Positions 54,186 through 62,305 of a stretch of 64,000 nucleotides of DNA are shown one piece after another; positions within the stretch are counted from its first letter, which is position 1, and every line of letters starts with the position of its first letter. This stretch comes from Streptomyces dengpaensis (GTDB lineage Bacteria; Actinomycetota; Actinomycetes; Streptomycetales; Streptomycetaceae), in NCBI RefSeq assembly GCF_002946835.1, contig NZ_CP026652.1, positions 7,130,001 through 7,194,000 on the forward strand, given 5' to 3'. Below the pieces are notes generated by a model that saw only the letters and a program-made list of their open reading frames with translations, was not told the origin of the DNA and made no database searches. The position numbers and the translations under genes are program-made.

Positions 54186-54704
54186 TCACTGCTCCTGGTC
54201 GGCCAGCAGCCGGTCGGTGATCTCCTCGATGCGCTCGCGCAGGCCCTCCTGGCTCTTGCCGCCGTCGAGGCGTTCGCCGCCGATGACGTACGTCGGGGTG
54301 CCGGTCACGCCGATCGCCTTGCCCTCGGCCTGGTCGGCGTCGACGATCAGCATGTGCCGGCCGTCGATCAGGGCCGTGTCGAACTCCTCGGCGTCCAGGC
54401 CGAGTTCACGGGCCACCTCGACCAGGAAGGGTTCTCCCTTATGGTCCAGCTCCTCGACGCGGCCGAGTACGGCCTCGACGTACGGCCAGGCCTTGCCCTG
54501 TTCCGCGGCCTCCTCGGCGGCCTGTGCGGCGGCGAAGGCGTGCTTGTGCCTCTCCAGGGGGAAGTGCCGCATCCGCAGCTCCAGACGGTCGCCGTAGCGG
54601 GCACGCAGCTCGCGCAGGTCGGCTAGGGCGCTGCGGCAGTCGGGGCACTGGAGTTCGCACCAGACGTCCAGGACGACGGGGAGGGTGGCGGAGGAGTCGT
54701 TCAT
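54186..54704 (-). CDS. DsbA/FrnE-like thioredoxin-fold protein
   Basis: A 172-residue protein without signal peptide, so cytoplasmic. N-terminal active-site motif VVLDVWCELQCPDCRSALAD with C20-P-D-C23, and helical insertion DsbA-type LERHKHAFAAAQAAEEAAEQ then GKAWPYVEAVLGR; the cis-Pro loop is GVTGTPTYVIGGERLDG. Probably a thiol oxidoreductase or glutathione-transferase-like isomerase of the FrnE group. ATG 54704 is chosen over 54725. Confidence 0.88.
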   Translation of the reverse strand: MNDSSATLPVVLDVWCELQCPDCRSALADLRELRARYGDRLELRMRHFPLERHKHAFAAAQAAEEAAEQGKAWPYVEAVLGRVEELDHKGEPFLVEVARELGLDAEEFDTALIDGRHMLIVDADQAEGKAIGVTGTPTYVIGGERLDGGKSQEGLRERIEEITDRLLADQEQ

Positions 54705-54962
54705 GGAGACCAGTCTCCCAGCCACGGCGGTCGCGGCCCAACCGGGACCGGGGGCGTGCCTTCGTCACTCCGGCCGGGATCGACGAGGACCAGCTGGATC
54801 GACGAGGACTGATCAGGCGCTCGGACGACCGGGACCTGGGGAGGACGCCGACCCGGAGATGTCCCTGAGGTGCACCCGGAGCATGGCATATCGGGCGTCG
54901 GGCGGTGCAGGATGGAGGGGACGAACGGACCCTGCCCGACCGAGCCCTGCCTGGAGGACCGG

Positions 54963-55409
54963 ATGATTGCCGAGACAGTCTGTTCAGCCGTCTCCGCGGC
55001 CGGCCTGGGCATCGCCGCGATCACGGCCTACCGCAAGCGCTTCCTGGCGGCCGTCCGCATCGCCGCCTACTCGCTCGTGCCGATCGGCCTGGTGATGACC
55101 GGGGTGGTCGAATGGCTGGCCGACACCGCGTTCAGCCCGACCGCGTGGGCCGGCTTCGCCGTGCTTGCCGTCTCCTGGCTGTTGTTCATGACCACGCGGG
55201 TTGTTCAGCGGCGTCGGGGCGGGACACGGAAGGAACGCAAGGCGGCGGCGAGGGCCGCTCAGCGCGAGGCGGTGGCCCCCTCGGCCTCGGTGCCCTCGCT
55301 GGCCCCGAGCACCCGCCCGGCCGCCGGTCCCACGACGACGTCTCGTGCCACCGGCTCCGGGGACGACTTCAGCGACATCGAGGCCATCCTGAAGAAGCAC
55401 GGCATATGA
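54963..55409 (+). CDS. Two-helix membrane protein with basic cytoplasmic tail (148 aa)
   Basis: CTGGAGGACCGG-ATG gives the start. Helices: AETVCSAVSAAGLGIAAITA, SLVPIGLVMTGVVEWLADTA and AWAGFAVLAVSWLLFMTTRV (up to three), then an Arg/Lys-rich segment (RRRGGTRKERKAAARAAQRE), a Ser/Thr/Pro linker and a conserved-looking end DDFSDIEAILKKHGI. This C-terminal motif recurs in actinobacterial membrane proteins in my experience; function unknown. Confidence 0.75.
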   Translation: MIAETVCSAVSAAGLGIAAITAYRKRFLAAVRIAAYSLVPIGLVMTGVVEWLADTAFSPTAWAGFAVLAVSWLLFMTTRVVQRRRGGTRKERKAAARAAQREAVAPSASVPSLAPSTRPAAGPTTTSRATGSGDDFSDIEAILKKHGI

Positions 55410-55562
55410 CCGGCTGAAACACGCAAGGGTTCGCGGGCGCTTCGCGGAGTGCGCCGAAGCGTTCATGTTCGAGCGCCTCCGTCACATGATCGAGCGAACT
55501 CCCGTACATTCCGGGCGTGTTGATCGCGCGAGGGGTGTCGGCTGCGCCATCATCGCCGCGAG

Positions 55563-55715
55563 ATGCTGGACACAACACAGAGCGACACCGCCGCCCCGTC
55601 CGAGGAGCGGCGTGGTTGTCTCTTCGCGCTCTCCCAGCCGCCGCTGATGATCTTCCTTGCGGTGATCGGCTGTCTGCTGCTCATGGCTTCGCTGCACGAC
55701 CTGCTGCTGCTCTGA
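55563..55715 (+). CDS. Very small membrane protein (50 aa)
   Basis: Reads MLDTTQSDTAAPSEERRGCL, then FALSQPPLMIFLAVIGCLLL, MASLHDLLLL and TGA. A hydrophilic 20-residue start is followed by a single membrane helix and a short LHDLLLL end. Streptomyces-like codon bias holds throughout. The region has no competing gene on either strand. Function unknown. Confidence 0.6.
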   Translation: MLDTTQSDTAAPSEERRGCLFALSQPPLMIFLAVIGCLLLMASLHDLLLL

Positions 55716-55774
55716 GCCGTACACGGAGCCCCTGGCGCCACCCGCCGAGGGCTCCGTCAGTCCGCCGCTTCCTG

Positions 55775-56332
55775 TCAGCCCGCCGCTTCCTTGCGGCGCG
55801 CGCGGTACGCGGCCACGTGGAGGCGGTTTCCGCAGGTGCGGCTGTCGCAGTAGCGGCGGGAGCGATTGCGGGAGAGGTCGACGAAGGCGCGCCGGCAGTC
55901 CGGGGCCTCGCAGCGGCGCAGCCGCTCCTGCTCCCCGGCGACCACGAAGAAGGCCAGCGCCATCCCGCAGTCGGCCGCGAGATGGTCCGCGACGGAGGCA
56001 CCCGGCGCGAAGTAGTGGACATGCCAGTCGTAGCCGTCGTGATCCGTGAGCCGGGGCGTGGTGCCCGCCGCGGCGACCAGTTCGTTGATGAGCTCGGCGG
56101 CGGTCCGCGGATCGTCGGCCGCGAAGATCCCGGCGAACCGCCCGCGAACCTTGCGCACGGCGGCGAGATCGTGCTCCGACAACACGCCGACATCACTGAT
56201 TTCGTGCTTTCGTACGAAATCAGCGAGGGACGTCACATCCGCGAGCCCATCCGTCGTCTCGTCCTCCGGGGCGGTGTTCACCAGGTCCACCACGGCGTCG
56301 AGCGCGCACCGGGTGTCGTGGGTGATCAGCAC
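55775..56332 (-). CDS. CGNR zinc-finger (ABATE-type) regulator
   Basis: A 185-residue protein. The C-terminal CGNR zinc finger is RRCEAPDCRRAFVDLSRNRS, RRYCDSRTCGNRLHVAAYR: Cys pairs plus the CGNR motif. The N-terminal part (VVDLVNTAPEDETTDGLADV) is the stress-induced ABATE domain. Likely a transcription factor; target unknown. Start GTG at 56332. It stands alone between the small membrane gene and ssgB. Confidence 0.9.
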   Translation of the reverse strand: MLITHDTRCALDAVVDLVNTAPEDETTDGLADVTSLADFVRKHEISDVGVLSEHDLAAVRKVRGRFAGIFAADDPRTAAELINELVAAAGTTPRLTDHDGYDWHVHYFAPGASVADHLAADCGMALAFFVVAGEQERLRRCEAPDCRRAFVDLSRNRSRRYCDSRTCGNRLHVAAYRARRKEAAG

Positions 56333-56603
56333 GTTTCGCTCCCTGGCCTGGGGGGTCGGGCAGGCGCCCGCCGATGCTGGCCGATGGTAGTGGCTTCACG
56401 GTCCGGGTGAGGGGCGGTGGGGAGCCGGGCGCAGGGGGACGGGCGGCAGGCGGGGTGCGGGGCGCGCAGGGGCGTGCCTGGGTGCGCACGGGCGCCGCCT
56501 CCGCGGTTAGCCCGCGACGACGGCGCCTGTGTGCCCTATGCGGTTGTCTAGGCCCGAGCCGTCTCCCCGAGTGGACGGCGCCGGGCGGCTCTGTGGGGCC
56601 GCG

Positions 56604-57017
56604 CTAACTCTCGGCCAGGATGTGTGAGAGCTCCGTGTCGAGATCGAAATGCCGGTGTTCCGTGCCCGGGGGCACGGCGGCGTCCGTTCGCTTCAGGAAC
56701 GACTCCAGGGCCCGCGCCGGGGCCTCGAGCAGGGCCTCGCCCTCCGGGGAGCTCAGGGCGATGCATACGACGCCCTGGCCATGGCTGCGGGACGGCCAGA
56801 CTCGGACGTCTCCGGTACCAGTGGGCCGATGCAGGCCCTCGGCGAGGAGGTCGCGGGCGAACACCCACTCGACGGTTTCCTCGGCTCCGGTGTGGAAGGT
56901 GGCGTGCACGGCGTAGGGATCGGCCGTGTCATACCGCAGTCCTGCGGGTACAGGCAGTGAGGACTCGCTCGACACAACGAGGCGCAGGTGCAGCTCGCAG
57001 CTGACCGTGGTGTTCAT
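56604..57017 (-). CDS. ssgB: SsgB sporulation-specific cell-division protein
   Basis: A 137-residue SsgA-like protein: MNTTVSCELHLRLVVSSESS, PVPAGLRYDTADPYAVHATF, VEWVFARDLLAEGLHRPTGT, GDVRVWPSRSHGQGVVCIAL, ESFLKRTDAAVPPGTEHRHF. SsgB is the conserved member that recruits FtsZ to septum sites in aerial hyphae. Length, sequence and lack of helix-turn-helix fit. Divergent from the PGPGW membrane protein gene, as at SCO1541/1540 in S. coelicolor (from memory). Confidence 0.96.
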   Translation of the reverse strand: MNTTVSCELHLRLVVSSESSLPVPAGLRYDTADPYAVHATFHTGAEETVEWVFARDLLAEGLHRPTGTGDVRVWPSRSHGQGVVCIALSSPEGEALLEAPARALESFLKRTDAAVPPGTEHRHFDLDTELSHILAES

Positions 57018-57208
57018 AAGCGCCAGGGCCTTTCGCTCAGTGTGCGCTCGGGGATTCGCACGTCGGCGAAATCGACATGCCACCTACGGTGCCGTTGTAA
57101 ACCCCTCTGAGTGTTTTGCGTGCCTTTACGTAACTCATCCGGCCGAGAGTGCGTTCGCCGGATAGGGCCATTCCGGTGACTGGTTCCTCTCGGGTAAGGT
57201 TTGGCCGT

Positions 57209-57643
57209 ATGAATACGGGGAGTGACGAGCCGGGCAAGATCGCCACGGCTGACGACAGGATGAAGGGCGAACGGGAGCTCGGCTCACGGGCGCCGGAATT
57301 CATCAAGGCGCGACGCGTGCTGCACCTGAGCTGGCAGGTGGGCGTCTTCGTCGTGGGACTCGCGGTGGTCGTCGCGGGCGTGATCATGCTTCCGCTGCCG
57401 GGGCCGGGCTGGCTGGTGATCTTCGGCGGCATGGCGATCTGGGCGACCGAGTTCGTCTGGGCGCAGCTGGTGCTCCGCTGGACGAAGCGCAAGGTCACGG
57501 AGGCGACGCAGCGGGCGCTCGACCCCGAGGTGCGGCGTCGCAACATCATCCTCACCACCGTCGGCCTGGTGATCATCACGGTTCTTGTCGGCGTCTACGT
57601 CTGGAAGTTCGGCATCGAGATGCCCTGGAACATCAAGGAATGA
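57209..57643 (+). CDS. PGPGW (TIGR02611) family membrane protein
   Basis: A 144-residue protein with a polar N-terminus, and two or three membrane helices (QVGVFVVGLAVVVAGVIMLP; NIILTTVGLVIITVLVGVYV). The signature PLPGPGWLVIFGGMAIWATE gives the family its name. Function unknown. ATG 57209 is chosen; longer in-frame starts would run through the ssgB upstream region. Ends ~80 bases before tRNA-Val. Confidence 0.9.
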   Translation: MNTGSDEPGKIATADDRMKGERELGSRAPEFIKARRVLHLSWQVGVFVVGLAVVVAGVIMLPLPGPGWLVIFGGMAIWATEFVWAQLVLRWTKRKVTEATQRALDPEVRRRNIILTTVGLVIITVLVGVYVWKFGIEMPWNIKE

Positions 57644-57724
57644 CGCAGCCCCTCGGGCGCTGCCCTGAGGGGGCGCGGATGGTCGAAGCGCCCTCTGACA
57701 TGGGGTAATGTTCTACGTGCGCCC

Positions 57725-57799
57725 GGGCGATTAGCTCAGCGGGAGAGCGCTTCGTTCACACCGAAGAGGTCGCTGGTTCGATCCCAGTATCGCCCACCA
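57725..57799 (+). tRNA. tRNA-Val (CAC), copy 1
   Basis: GGGCGAT ... ATCGCCC-A-CCA. Anticodon arm CTTCGTTCACACCGAAG gives CAC (valine GUG). T arm CTGGTTCGATCCCAG. CCA encoded. Confidence 0.97.
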
Positions 57800-57807
57800 C
57801 CGCGATA

Positions 57808-57844
57808 GGCGGCCTGGTCCACGGAATACGTGGACCAGGCCGCC
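57808..57844 (+). terminator. tRNA-Val terminator, 15-bp perfect stem
   Basis: GGCGGCCTGGTCCAC (57808-57822) and GTGGACCAGGCCGCC (57830-57844) pair exactly; TTCGTCGTTTC follows. It begins nine bases after the tRNA. Confidence 0.92.
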
Positions 57845-57975
57845 TTCGTCGTTTCTGCGTCGTCTGTGCGGCGACGCCGCACCTGGAACTCTTTCTTCCT
57901 GATGTCCAAGTAACACTTGAAATCCGTCCGCTTGGTGCGGTCGTCAGAACCCTGCCAGACATAACGGATCGTCAC
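57845..57975. other. Lower-GC segment 3' of tRNA-Val
   Basis: CTTTCTTCCTGATGTCCAAG, TAACACTTGAAATCCGTCCG etc.: clearly lower in GC than neighbours. A minus-strand frame from 57975 (MTIRYVWQGSDDRTKRTDFK) runs back through the terminator and the tRNA and is therefore probably not a gene in full. It could be the remnant of an integrated element. Confidence 0.4.
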
Positions 57976-58087
57976 CGCCCCGCACTCCGCAAGACTCTGA
58001 CGGCAATTCGCCGGGTGTTGTCCGGAATGCCATCGGCTTCCTGTGCAAGTAGGACGCGAAGAATATGCCGCCGTAGGGGCTCAGGAG

Positions 58088-60640
58088 TCAGTCCATCTTC
58101 CCCAGTACCTCCCGCACGCGGCGCGCGTCGCGAATGCGCTGCTCGTACGTCGCTCCCAGGGTGAGCAGCAGCAGACCGGCGAGTGCCGGAGGCACCCAAC
58201 GGGGGAGCGCGTCGACCACCTGCACGATGTACGGGGCGAGTTCGTGCAGTGCGTCCAGTGTGAGCACCGTGCCGCCCATCACGAGCGGCGCCCGCAAACG
58301 GTGTCGCGCGCCGAGGAGGGTGATCAGGAGCGCCGCCGCGCCGAGCAGCAGCGGGCGAAGCCAGTGCGCGTCGCCCCACGCCGCGAGGAAGCTCGGCACG
58401 AGCGTGACGGACAGGCCCGGGCCGTACGCCGTCCACGACGAGACCTCGGTGTCCTTGCGCCGCCTGACCGCGCCCACGAGCAGCGCCGGGACGGTCACCG
58501 GAAGCGTGTACGCCTCCGGGGAGCCGACCTCCCAGGCCGCCAGCCGGACCCACGTGGCCAGCACGAACAGGGCGGCGGCCGCGTATCCGACGGAGCGCCG
58601 GTCCTGCCGTACGGCCGTGCCCGCGGCGATCACTCCGCAGAGGGCCAGCACCAGGGCCAGCATCGACGGATCGGCGACGGTGAGTCCGATGGCGAGGAGT
58701 CCCGCGGCGGCCCCAGCCACCTCCACCGGCACGGTGAGGGACGAGCTGCCCAGCCGCGCCGCGAGGAGGGCCGCGCCGACCGGCACCACGAGGACGAGCA
58801 GCGCGGTGTGCTGCGGCTGCCAGCCGAAGGACGCTCCCGCGGCGCAGGCCAGGGCGGTGACGTACACCAGGGAGGTGGGTGCGGCGACCGGACCGAGGCC
58901 GGGCCGCCAGGCGGCGGCTCCGAACAGGGCGGCCAGCGCGGCGAGGACGATCAGGGTCGCGCCCTCGGAGGCCAGCGAGAGGAACGCGAGGCTGAGGGAG
59001 GTGAGGAGGGCCAGGCCGAGCGCGGGTATCACGAGCGCGGGTATCAGTGGCCGTGTGGTGGTGCCGGGCTCGGGCGTCGGTGGCCGTGTGGTGGTGCCGG
59101 GCTCGGGCGTCGGTGGTTGTGTGGTGGTGTTGGGTTCGGGCGTCGGTGGTTGTGTGGTCGTGCCGGGCTCGGGCGTCCGTGGCTGTGTCGGGCGGGCGTA
59201 CGCCAGGGCCGCGACCGTCGTGAGCCCCTGTGCCAACAGGACTGCCGGGTAGGGGAGTTCGAGGGTCGCCGGGAGGACGAGCGCCGTCGCCCACGTCAGG
59301 GTCAGTGCGCCGGTCAGCGCATGCTGACGCCAGTGCGTGCCGCGGACCGCCACCGCCAGGACCGCGGCGACGAGCGCGAGGACGAGCGGCGCCGTGGCCG
59401 CGTTCGTGGGCCAGGACAGGTCGGTGGTCACCGCGTCGCGGGCGGTCGCCGGGGCGCCGGACCAGATCCGCTCGACCCAGCCGAGCGGGCCCAGCAGGGC
59501 GACCGCGACCAGGGGCAGCGCCCACACCACAGCGACGGCCTGCACGGAGCCGGAGGCCCCGGCGAGTCCGCGCCGCAGCGGTTCGGGCAGGCCGGTGCGT
59601 ACGACGGCCAACAGGGCGACGCCGCACACCAGATAGCCCGGAACCGTCCAGTCGTCGGGCAGCGACGAACGCAGGACACCGCCGAGTCCGGCGACGGTGA
59701 TCAGGCCGCCCGCCGTCGCGATTCCGGCGGCGATGTCCGGCTTCGGGGCGCGCCACGCCGCCGCCAGGGCGATCGCCGCGGCAAGGAGGAGGAGCGCCGC
59801 CGCACGGGCGGCGGCGCTCGGGCCGGAGGCCGTCCAGGACAGCCAACCGGCGGCAAAGGTGCCCCAACCGCCCATGCCGTACGCGCCGGTGGCGGCGACG
59901 AGACGGACGGACGTCGCGGGGGACAGGAGCGCGACAGCCGTGTCGAACGTGGCCGTCGCCAGCAGCGCGGCCGCGAGGGTGTGAGCGTCCGCGTCGGCCG
60001 CCGCCGCCCAGAGGACCAGCGGGAGCTGCGCCGCGGTCACGGCGGCGGGCAGGGGCAGCCGCAGGCCCGTGGAGGTGGCCGTCGGCCGGCTCGGCGCGCC
60101 GACGGCGAGTCCGTACGCCGCCCACACCGCGGCCAGCACCGCCGAGGCGGTCGCCGCGTACCCGAGGCCGTCGGTGTCCGGCAGCGCGACCTCGTGCAGG
60201 GCATAGACGTCCAGCACCGTCAGGGCGAGGCCGATCCCCGCCACCGACTCGGCCGTCGAGCTCAGCCCGCGGCGCAGCAGCGGCACCGGCGCGCCGAGCG
60301 CCGCCAGCGTCACCGCGCCGAGGACCAGGGCCCGCCCGGCGATCCCCAGATGCCCCCAGCTGACGACCGTGAACACGACCGCGGCCACGGTCAGCAGGAT
60401 GCCGCCGAGCAGCAGGAGCACGTTCTGGACACTCGGTGCCGTGGTCTCGGGCTGACGCGTCGGAGCGGCCTGGAGCCCGTGCGTGGGAGCCGCTTGGGGC
60501 TCGTGCGGGGCAGCAGGCTGCTGAAGGGAGGCGATCAGCCAGGCGCGGCGTGTCAGCAACAGGGCCCGGCGCGCGTCGAGTTGCCGCAGCTCGGCGTCGA
60601 GGAGCCGCAACTCCTCGGCCGGGGGCGGTATGTGGGTCAT
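58088..60640 (-). CDS. Very large polytopic membrane protein (SCO7613-C-terminal-like), ~850 aa
   Basis: The N-terminal ~60 residues are a coiled-coil (LRLLDAELRQLDARRALLLT) and Pro/Gln-rich linker; the rest is an almost continuous run of about 25 hydrophobic Ala/Leu/Val helices. A hydrophilic loop in the middle is made of 11-residue repeats TTTRPPTPEPG (four units). No catalytic motif is visible. The overall pattern matches a family of large actinobacterial membrane proteins often annotated SCO7613 C-terminal domain; function unknown. ATG 60640 gives MTHIPPPAEELR. Confidence 0.8.
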   Translation of the reverse strand: MTHIPPPAEELRLLDAELRQLDARRALLLTRRAWLIASLQQPAAPHEPQAAPTHGLQAAPTRQPETTAPSVQNVLLLLGGILLTVAAVVFTVVSWGHLGIAGRALVLGAVTLAALGAPVPLLRRGLSSTAESVAGIGLALTVLDVYALHEVALPDTDGLGYAATASAVLAAVWAAYGLAVGAPSRPTATSTGLRLPLPAAVTAAQLPLVLWAAAADADAHTLAAALLATATFDTAVALLSPATSVRLVAATGAYGMGGWGTFAAGWLSWTASGPSAAARAAALLLLAAAIALAAAWRAPKPDIAAGIATAGGLITVAGLGGVLRSSLPDDWTVPGYLVCGVALLAVVRTGLPEPLRRGLAGASGSVQAVAVVWALPLVAVALLGPLGWVERIWSGAPATARDAVTTDLSWPTNAATAPLVLALVAAVLAVAVRGTHWRQHALTGALTLTWATALVLPATLELPYPAVLLAQGLTTVAALAYARPTQPRTPEPGTTTQPPTPEPNTTTQPPTPEPGTTTRPPTPEPGTTTRPLIPALVIPALGLALLTSLSLAFLSLASEGATLIVLAALAALFGAAAWRPGLGPVAAPTSLVYVTALACAAGASFGWQPQHTALLVLVVPVGAALLAARLGSSSLTVPVEVAGAAAGLLAIGLTVADPSMLALVLALCGVIAAGTAVRQDRRSVGYAAAALFVLATWVRLAAWEVGSPEAYTLPVTVPALLVGAVRRRKDTEVSSWTAYGPGLSVTLVPSFLAAWGDAHWLRPLLLGAAALLITLLGARHRLRAPLVMGGTVLTLDALHELAPYIVQVVDALPRWVPPALAGLLLLTLGATYEQRIRDARRVREVLGKMD
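59049..59190 (-). repeat. 33-bp coding minisatellite (four units plus part)
   Basis: Units start at 59049, 59082, 59115 and 59148; a degraded fifth follows at 59181. The unit GGCCGTGTGGTGGTGCCGGG then CTCGGGCGTCGGT encodes TTTRPPTPEPG on the minus strand. Units 1-2 are identical, 3-4 differ at a few bases. Confidence 0.92.
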
Positions 60641-60758
60641 GCCTCGGAGTGTGGTCCCGGTCACGTCCCCCGGCATGAGTGCGCGTACTCAGGACGTACT
60701 CAGTTCTCCGGACGTCGGTTTCCGGACATCGGTTTTCCGGATGGGGCACACTCGGTTC

Positions 60759-61205
60759 ATGGACTGGAGCCATTTCCGCTTCCGCAGTGTGTGGGACCTG
60801 CCCGCGCCCCGCGCCACCGTCTACACCGTCCTCGAACAGGCCGAGCACTATCCGCGCTGGTGGCCCCAGGTGCGCGAGGTGACCCGCGTCGACGAACGCA
60901 GCGGCGTCCTCCGCGTCCGCTCGGTCCTCCCGTACGACATGACGTTCACCGGGCGTGAGGTGCGCCGCGATCGGGCCGGCGGCGTCCTGGAGATCGCGTT
61001 GTCCGGCGACATGGTCGGCTGGGCACGCTGGACGCTCACCGCCGACGGGCCGGGTACCCGGGCTCAGTACGACCAGGAGGTCGATGTCAGCAAGCCGCTG
61101 CTGCGGCGGCTCGCGGTCCCGGGACGGCCCGTCTTCCGCGCCAACCACGCCCTGATGATGCGCGCGGGACAGCGCGGACTGGCGGCCTACCTCGAAGCGG
61201 TTTGA
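60759..61205 (+). CDS. SRPBCC (START-like) family protein
   Basis: A 148-residue helix-grip protein: MDWSHFRFRSVWDLPAPRAT, VYTVLEQAEHYPRWWPQVRE, and a beta-sheet with GVLEIALSGDMVGWARWTL, then the C-terminal helix FRANHALMMRAGQRGLAAYL. Members bind hydrophobic ligands or act as polyketide cyclases; the ligand is unknown. It is divergent from the large membrane protein gene and followed 39 bases later by a tRNA. Confidence 0.85.
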   Translation: MDWSHFRFRSVWDLPAPRATVYTVLEQAEHYPRWWPQVREVTRVDERSGVLRVRSVLPYDMTFTGREVRRDRAGGVLEIALSGDMVGWARWTLTADGPGTRAQYDQEVDVSKPLLRRLAVPGRPVFRANHALMMRAGQRGLAAYLEAV

Positions 61206-61244
61206 ACCACACCCGCCGGGACCTGTATGGTTCAGTGCGTTCCC

Positions 61245-61316
61245 GGGCGATTAGCTCAGTGGGAGAGCGCTTCGTTCACACCGAAGAGGTCACTGGTTCG
61301 AACCCAGTATCGCCCA
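61245..61316 (+). tRNA. tRNA-Val (CAC), copy 2
   Basis: GGGCGATTAGCTCAGTGGGA ... ATCGCCC-A. Anticodon arm as in copy 1 (CAC). Differs from copy 1 at three or more positions in D and T arms. CCA not encoded. Confidence 0.96.
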
Positions 61317-61327
61317 CCCGGAGAAGG

Positions 61328-61355
61328 CCGGTCCGTCACAGACGGACCGGTTTTT
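61328..61355 (+). terminator. Intrinsic terminator after tRNA-Val
   Basis: CCGGTCCGTC (61328-61337) pairs with GACGGACCGG (61341-61350); T5 follows directly. Confidence 0.92.
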
Positions 61356-61406
61356 CTGTGTTCCCGCGCCGTTCCCAGGCCGTTCCCAGGCCGTCCCCGG
61401 GCGTTC

Positions 61407-62135
61407 CTAGGCGGCTGCCGCCGACAGGCCCGGACGCAGCGGCCACGCCGGATCCACCGCCTCCTCCGAGCCGCTGCGCGCGAACCACGCTTGCAGTCCG
61501 CGCGCCTGCGCCGCATGCCACACCGCCTGCAGCGTGTGCAGCTCGGCCGGTGACAGCCGCTCCAGGCGGGCCGCGAAACGGCGCCCCACCGCGCGGACGA
61601 CCTCCATCGCGGCCAGTGCGTCGGCCCCCGCGTCGTGCGCGCCGTCGAGGACCACGCCGTAGTGCGCGCACAGGTCGGTGAGGGTGCGGCGGCCCTTGCG
61701 ATAGCGGTCCAGATGCTTGTCGAGGACGCGTGGATCGAGCACGAGCAGCGGAGTCGACTCGAACCAGTGGCCGAGGGACGAAGCGCGGTGCCTGCGCAAC
61801 TCCCGGTCCAGAAGCGTCAGATCGAAGGGTGCGTTCATCACCACGAGCGGGCGGCCCGCCGCGGCCTGTTCGCCCAGCTCTCGGGCTATCTCCTCCATCA
61901 CCGGCGACGGCCAGCGGCCGTTGCGCTGCAGATGCTCCTCCGTGAGCCCGTGCACCGCCGTCGCCCCCTCGGGCACCGGCACTCCCGGGTTCACCAGCCA
62001 TCGGGTCACCCGCGGACGGGAACCCGGGGCGTCCTGGACGACGACGGCGGCCGACACGATCCGGTCGGTCTCGACATCCACGCCCGTGGTCTCCGTGTCG
62101 AACGCGGCCAAGGGGCCTTCGTACCAGCACGTCAT
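61407..62135 (-). CDS. 3'-5' exonuclease, DnaQ-like (DEDDh)
   Basis: A 242-residue soluble exonuclease. ExoI: LAAFDTETTGVDVETDRIVS (DxE); ExoII: VVMNAPFDLTLLDRELRRH (Asp in NAPFD); ExoIII: DGAHDAGADALAAMEV (H..x4D; His for the DEDDh type). The C-terminal ~70 residues (RFAARLERLSPAELHTLQAV) are an extension common in actinobacterial members. Likely proofreading- or repair-type activity on DNA ends. It is convergent with tRNA-Val and divergent from the DUF4365 gene. Confidence 0.92.
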   Translation of the reverse strand: MTCWYEGPLAAFDTETTGVDVETDRIVSAAVVVQDAPGSRPRVTRWLVNPGVPVPEGATAVHGLTEEHLQRNGRWPSPVMEEIARELGEQAAAGRPLVVMNAPFDLTLLDRELRRHRASSLGHWFESTPLLVLDPRVLDKHLDRYRKGRRTLTDLCAHYGVVLDGAHDAGADALAAMEVVRAVGRRFAARLERLSPAELHTLQAVWHAAQARGLQAWFARSGSEEAVDPAWPLRPGLSAAAA

Positions 62136-62305
62136 ACGTACACAACTCCTCGTTCACCCACGGCAGCTGACGTACCGTCTTCTGCCCGTTTGGTGATACC
62201 CGGGCTGTTTGCGCCATACGCCGCGAGGAGACAACAGAGGTACGGGTCTTTGCAGTTCAGCGGCCCGTCACGGGGATTCACCAAGCTTGGAAGGCTGTTG
62301 GACTC

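Noticed and set aside
57736..57975. A 79-codon minus-strand frame crossing the terminator and tRNA-Val
   Set aside because: A real gene would have to share bases with a tRNA and its terminator; reported only as a low-GC segment.
57972..61148. A ~1050-codon minus-strand frame around the large membrane protein
   Set aside because: It is a different frame from the hydrophobic one and is extremely Arg/Gly/Pro-rich, as shifted frames of high-GC genes are.
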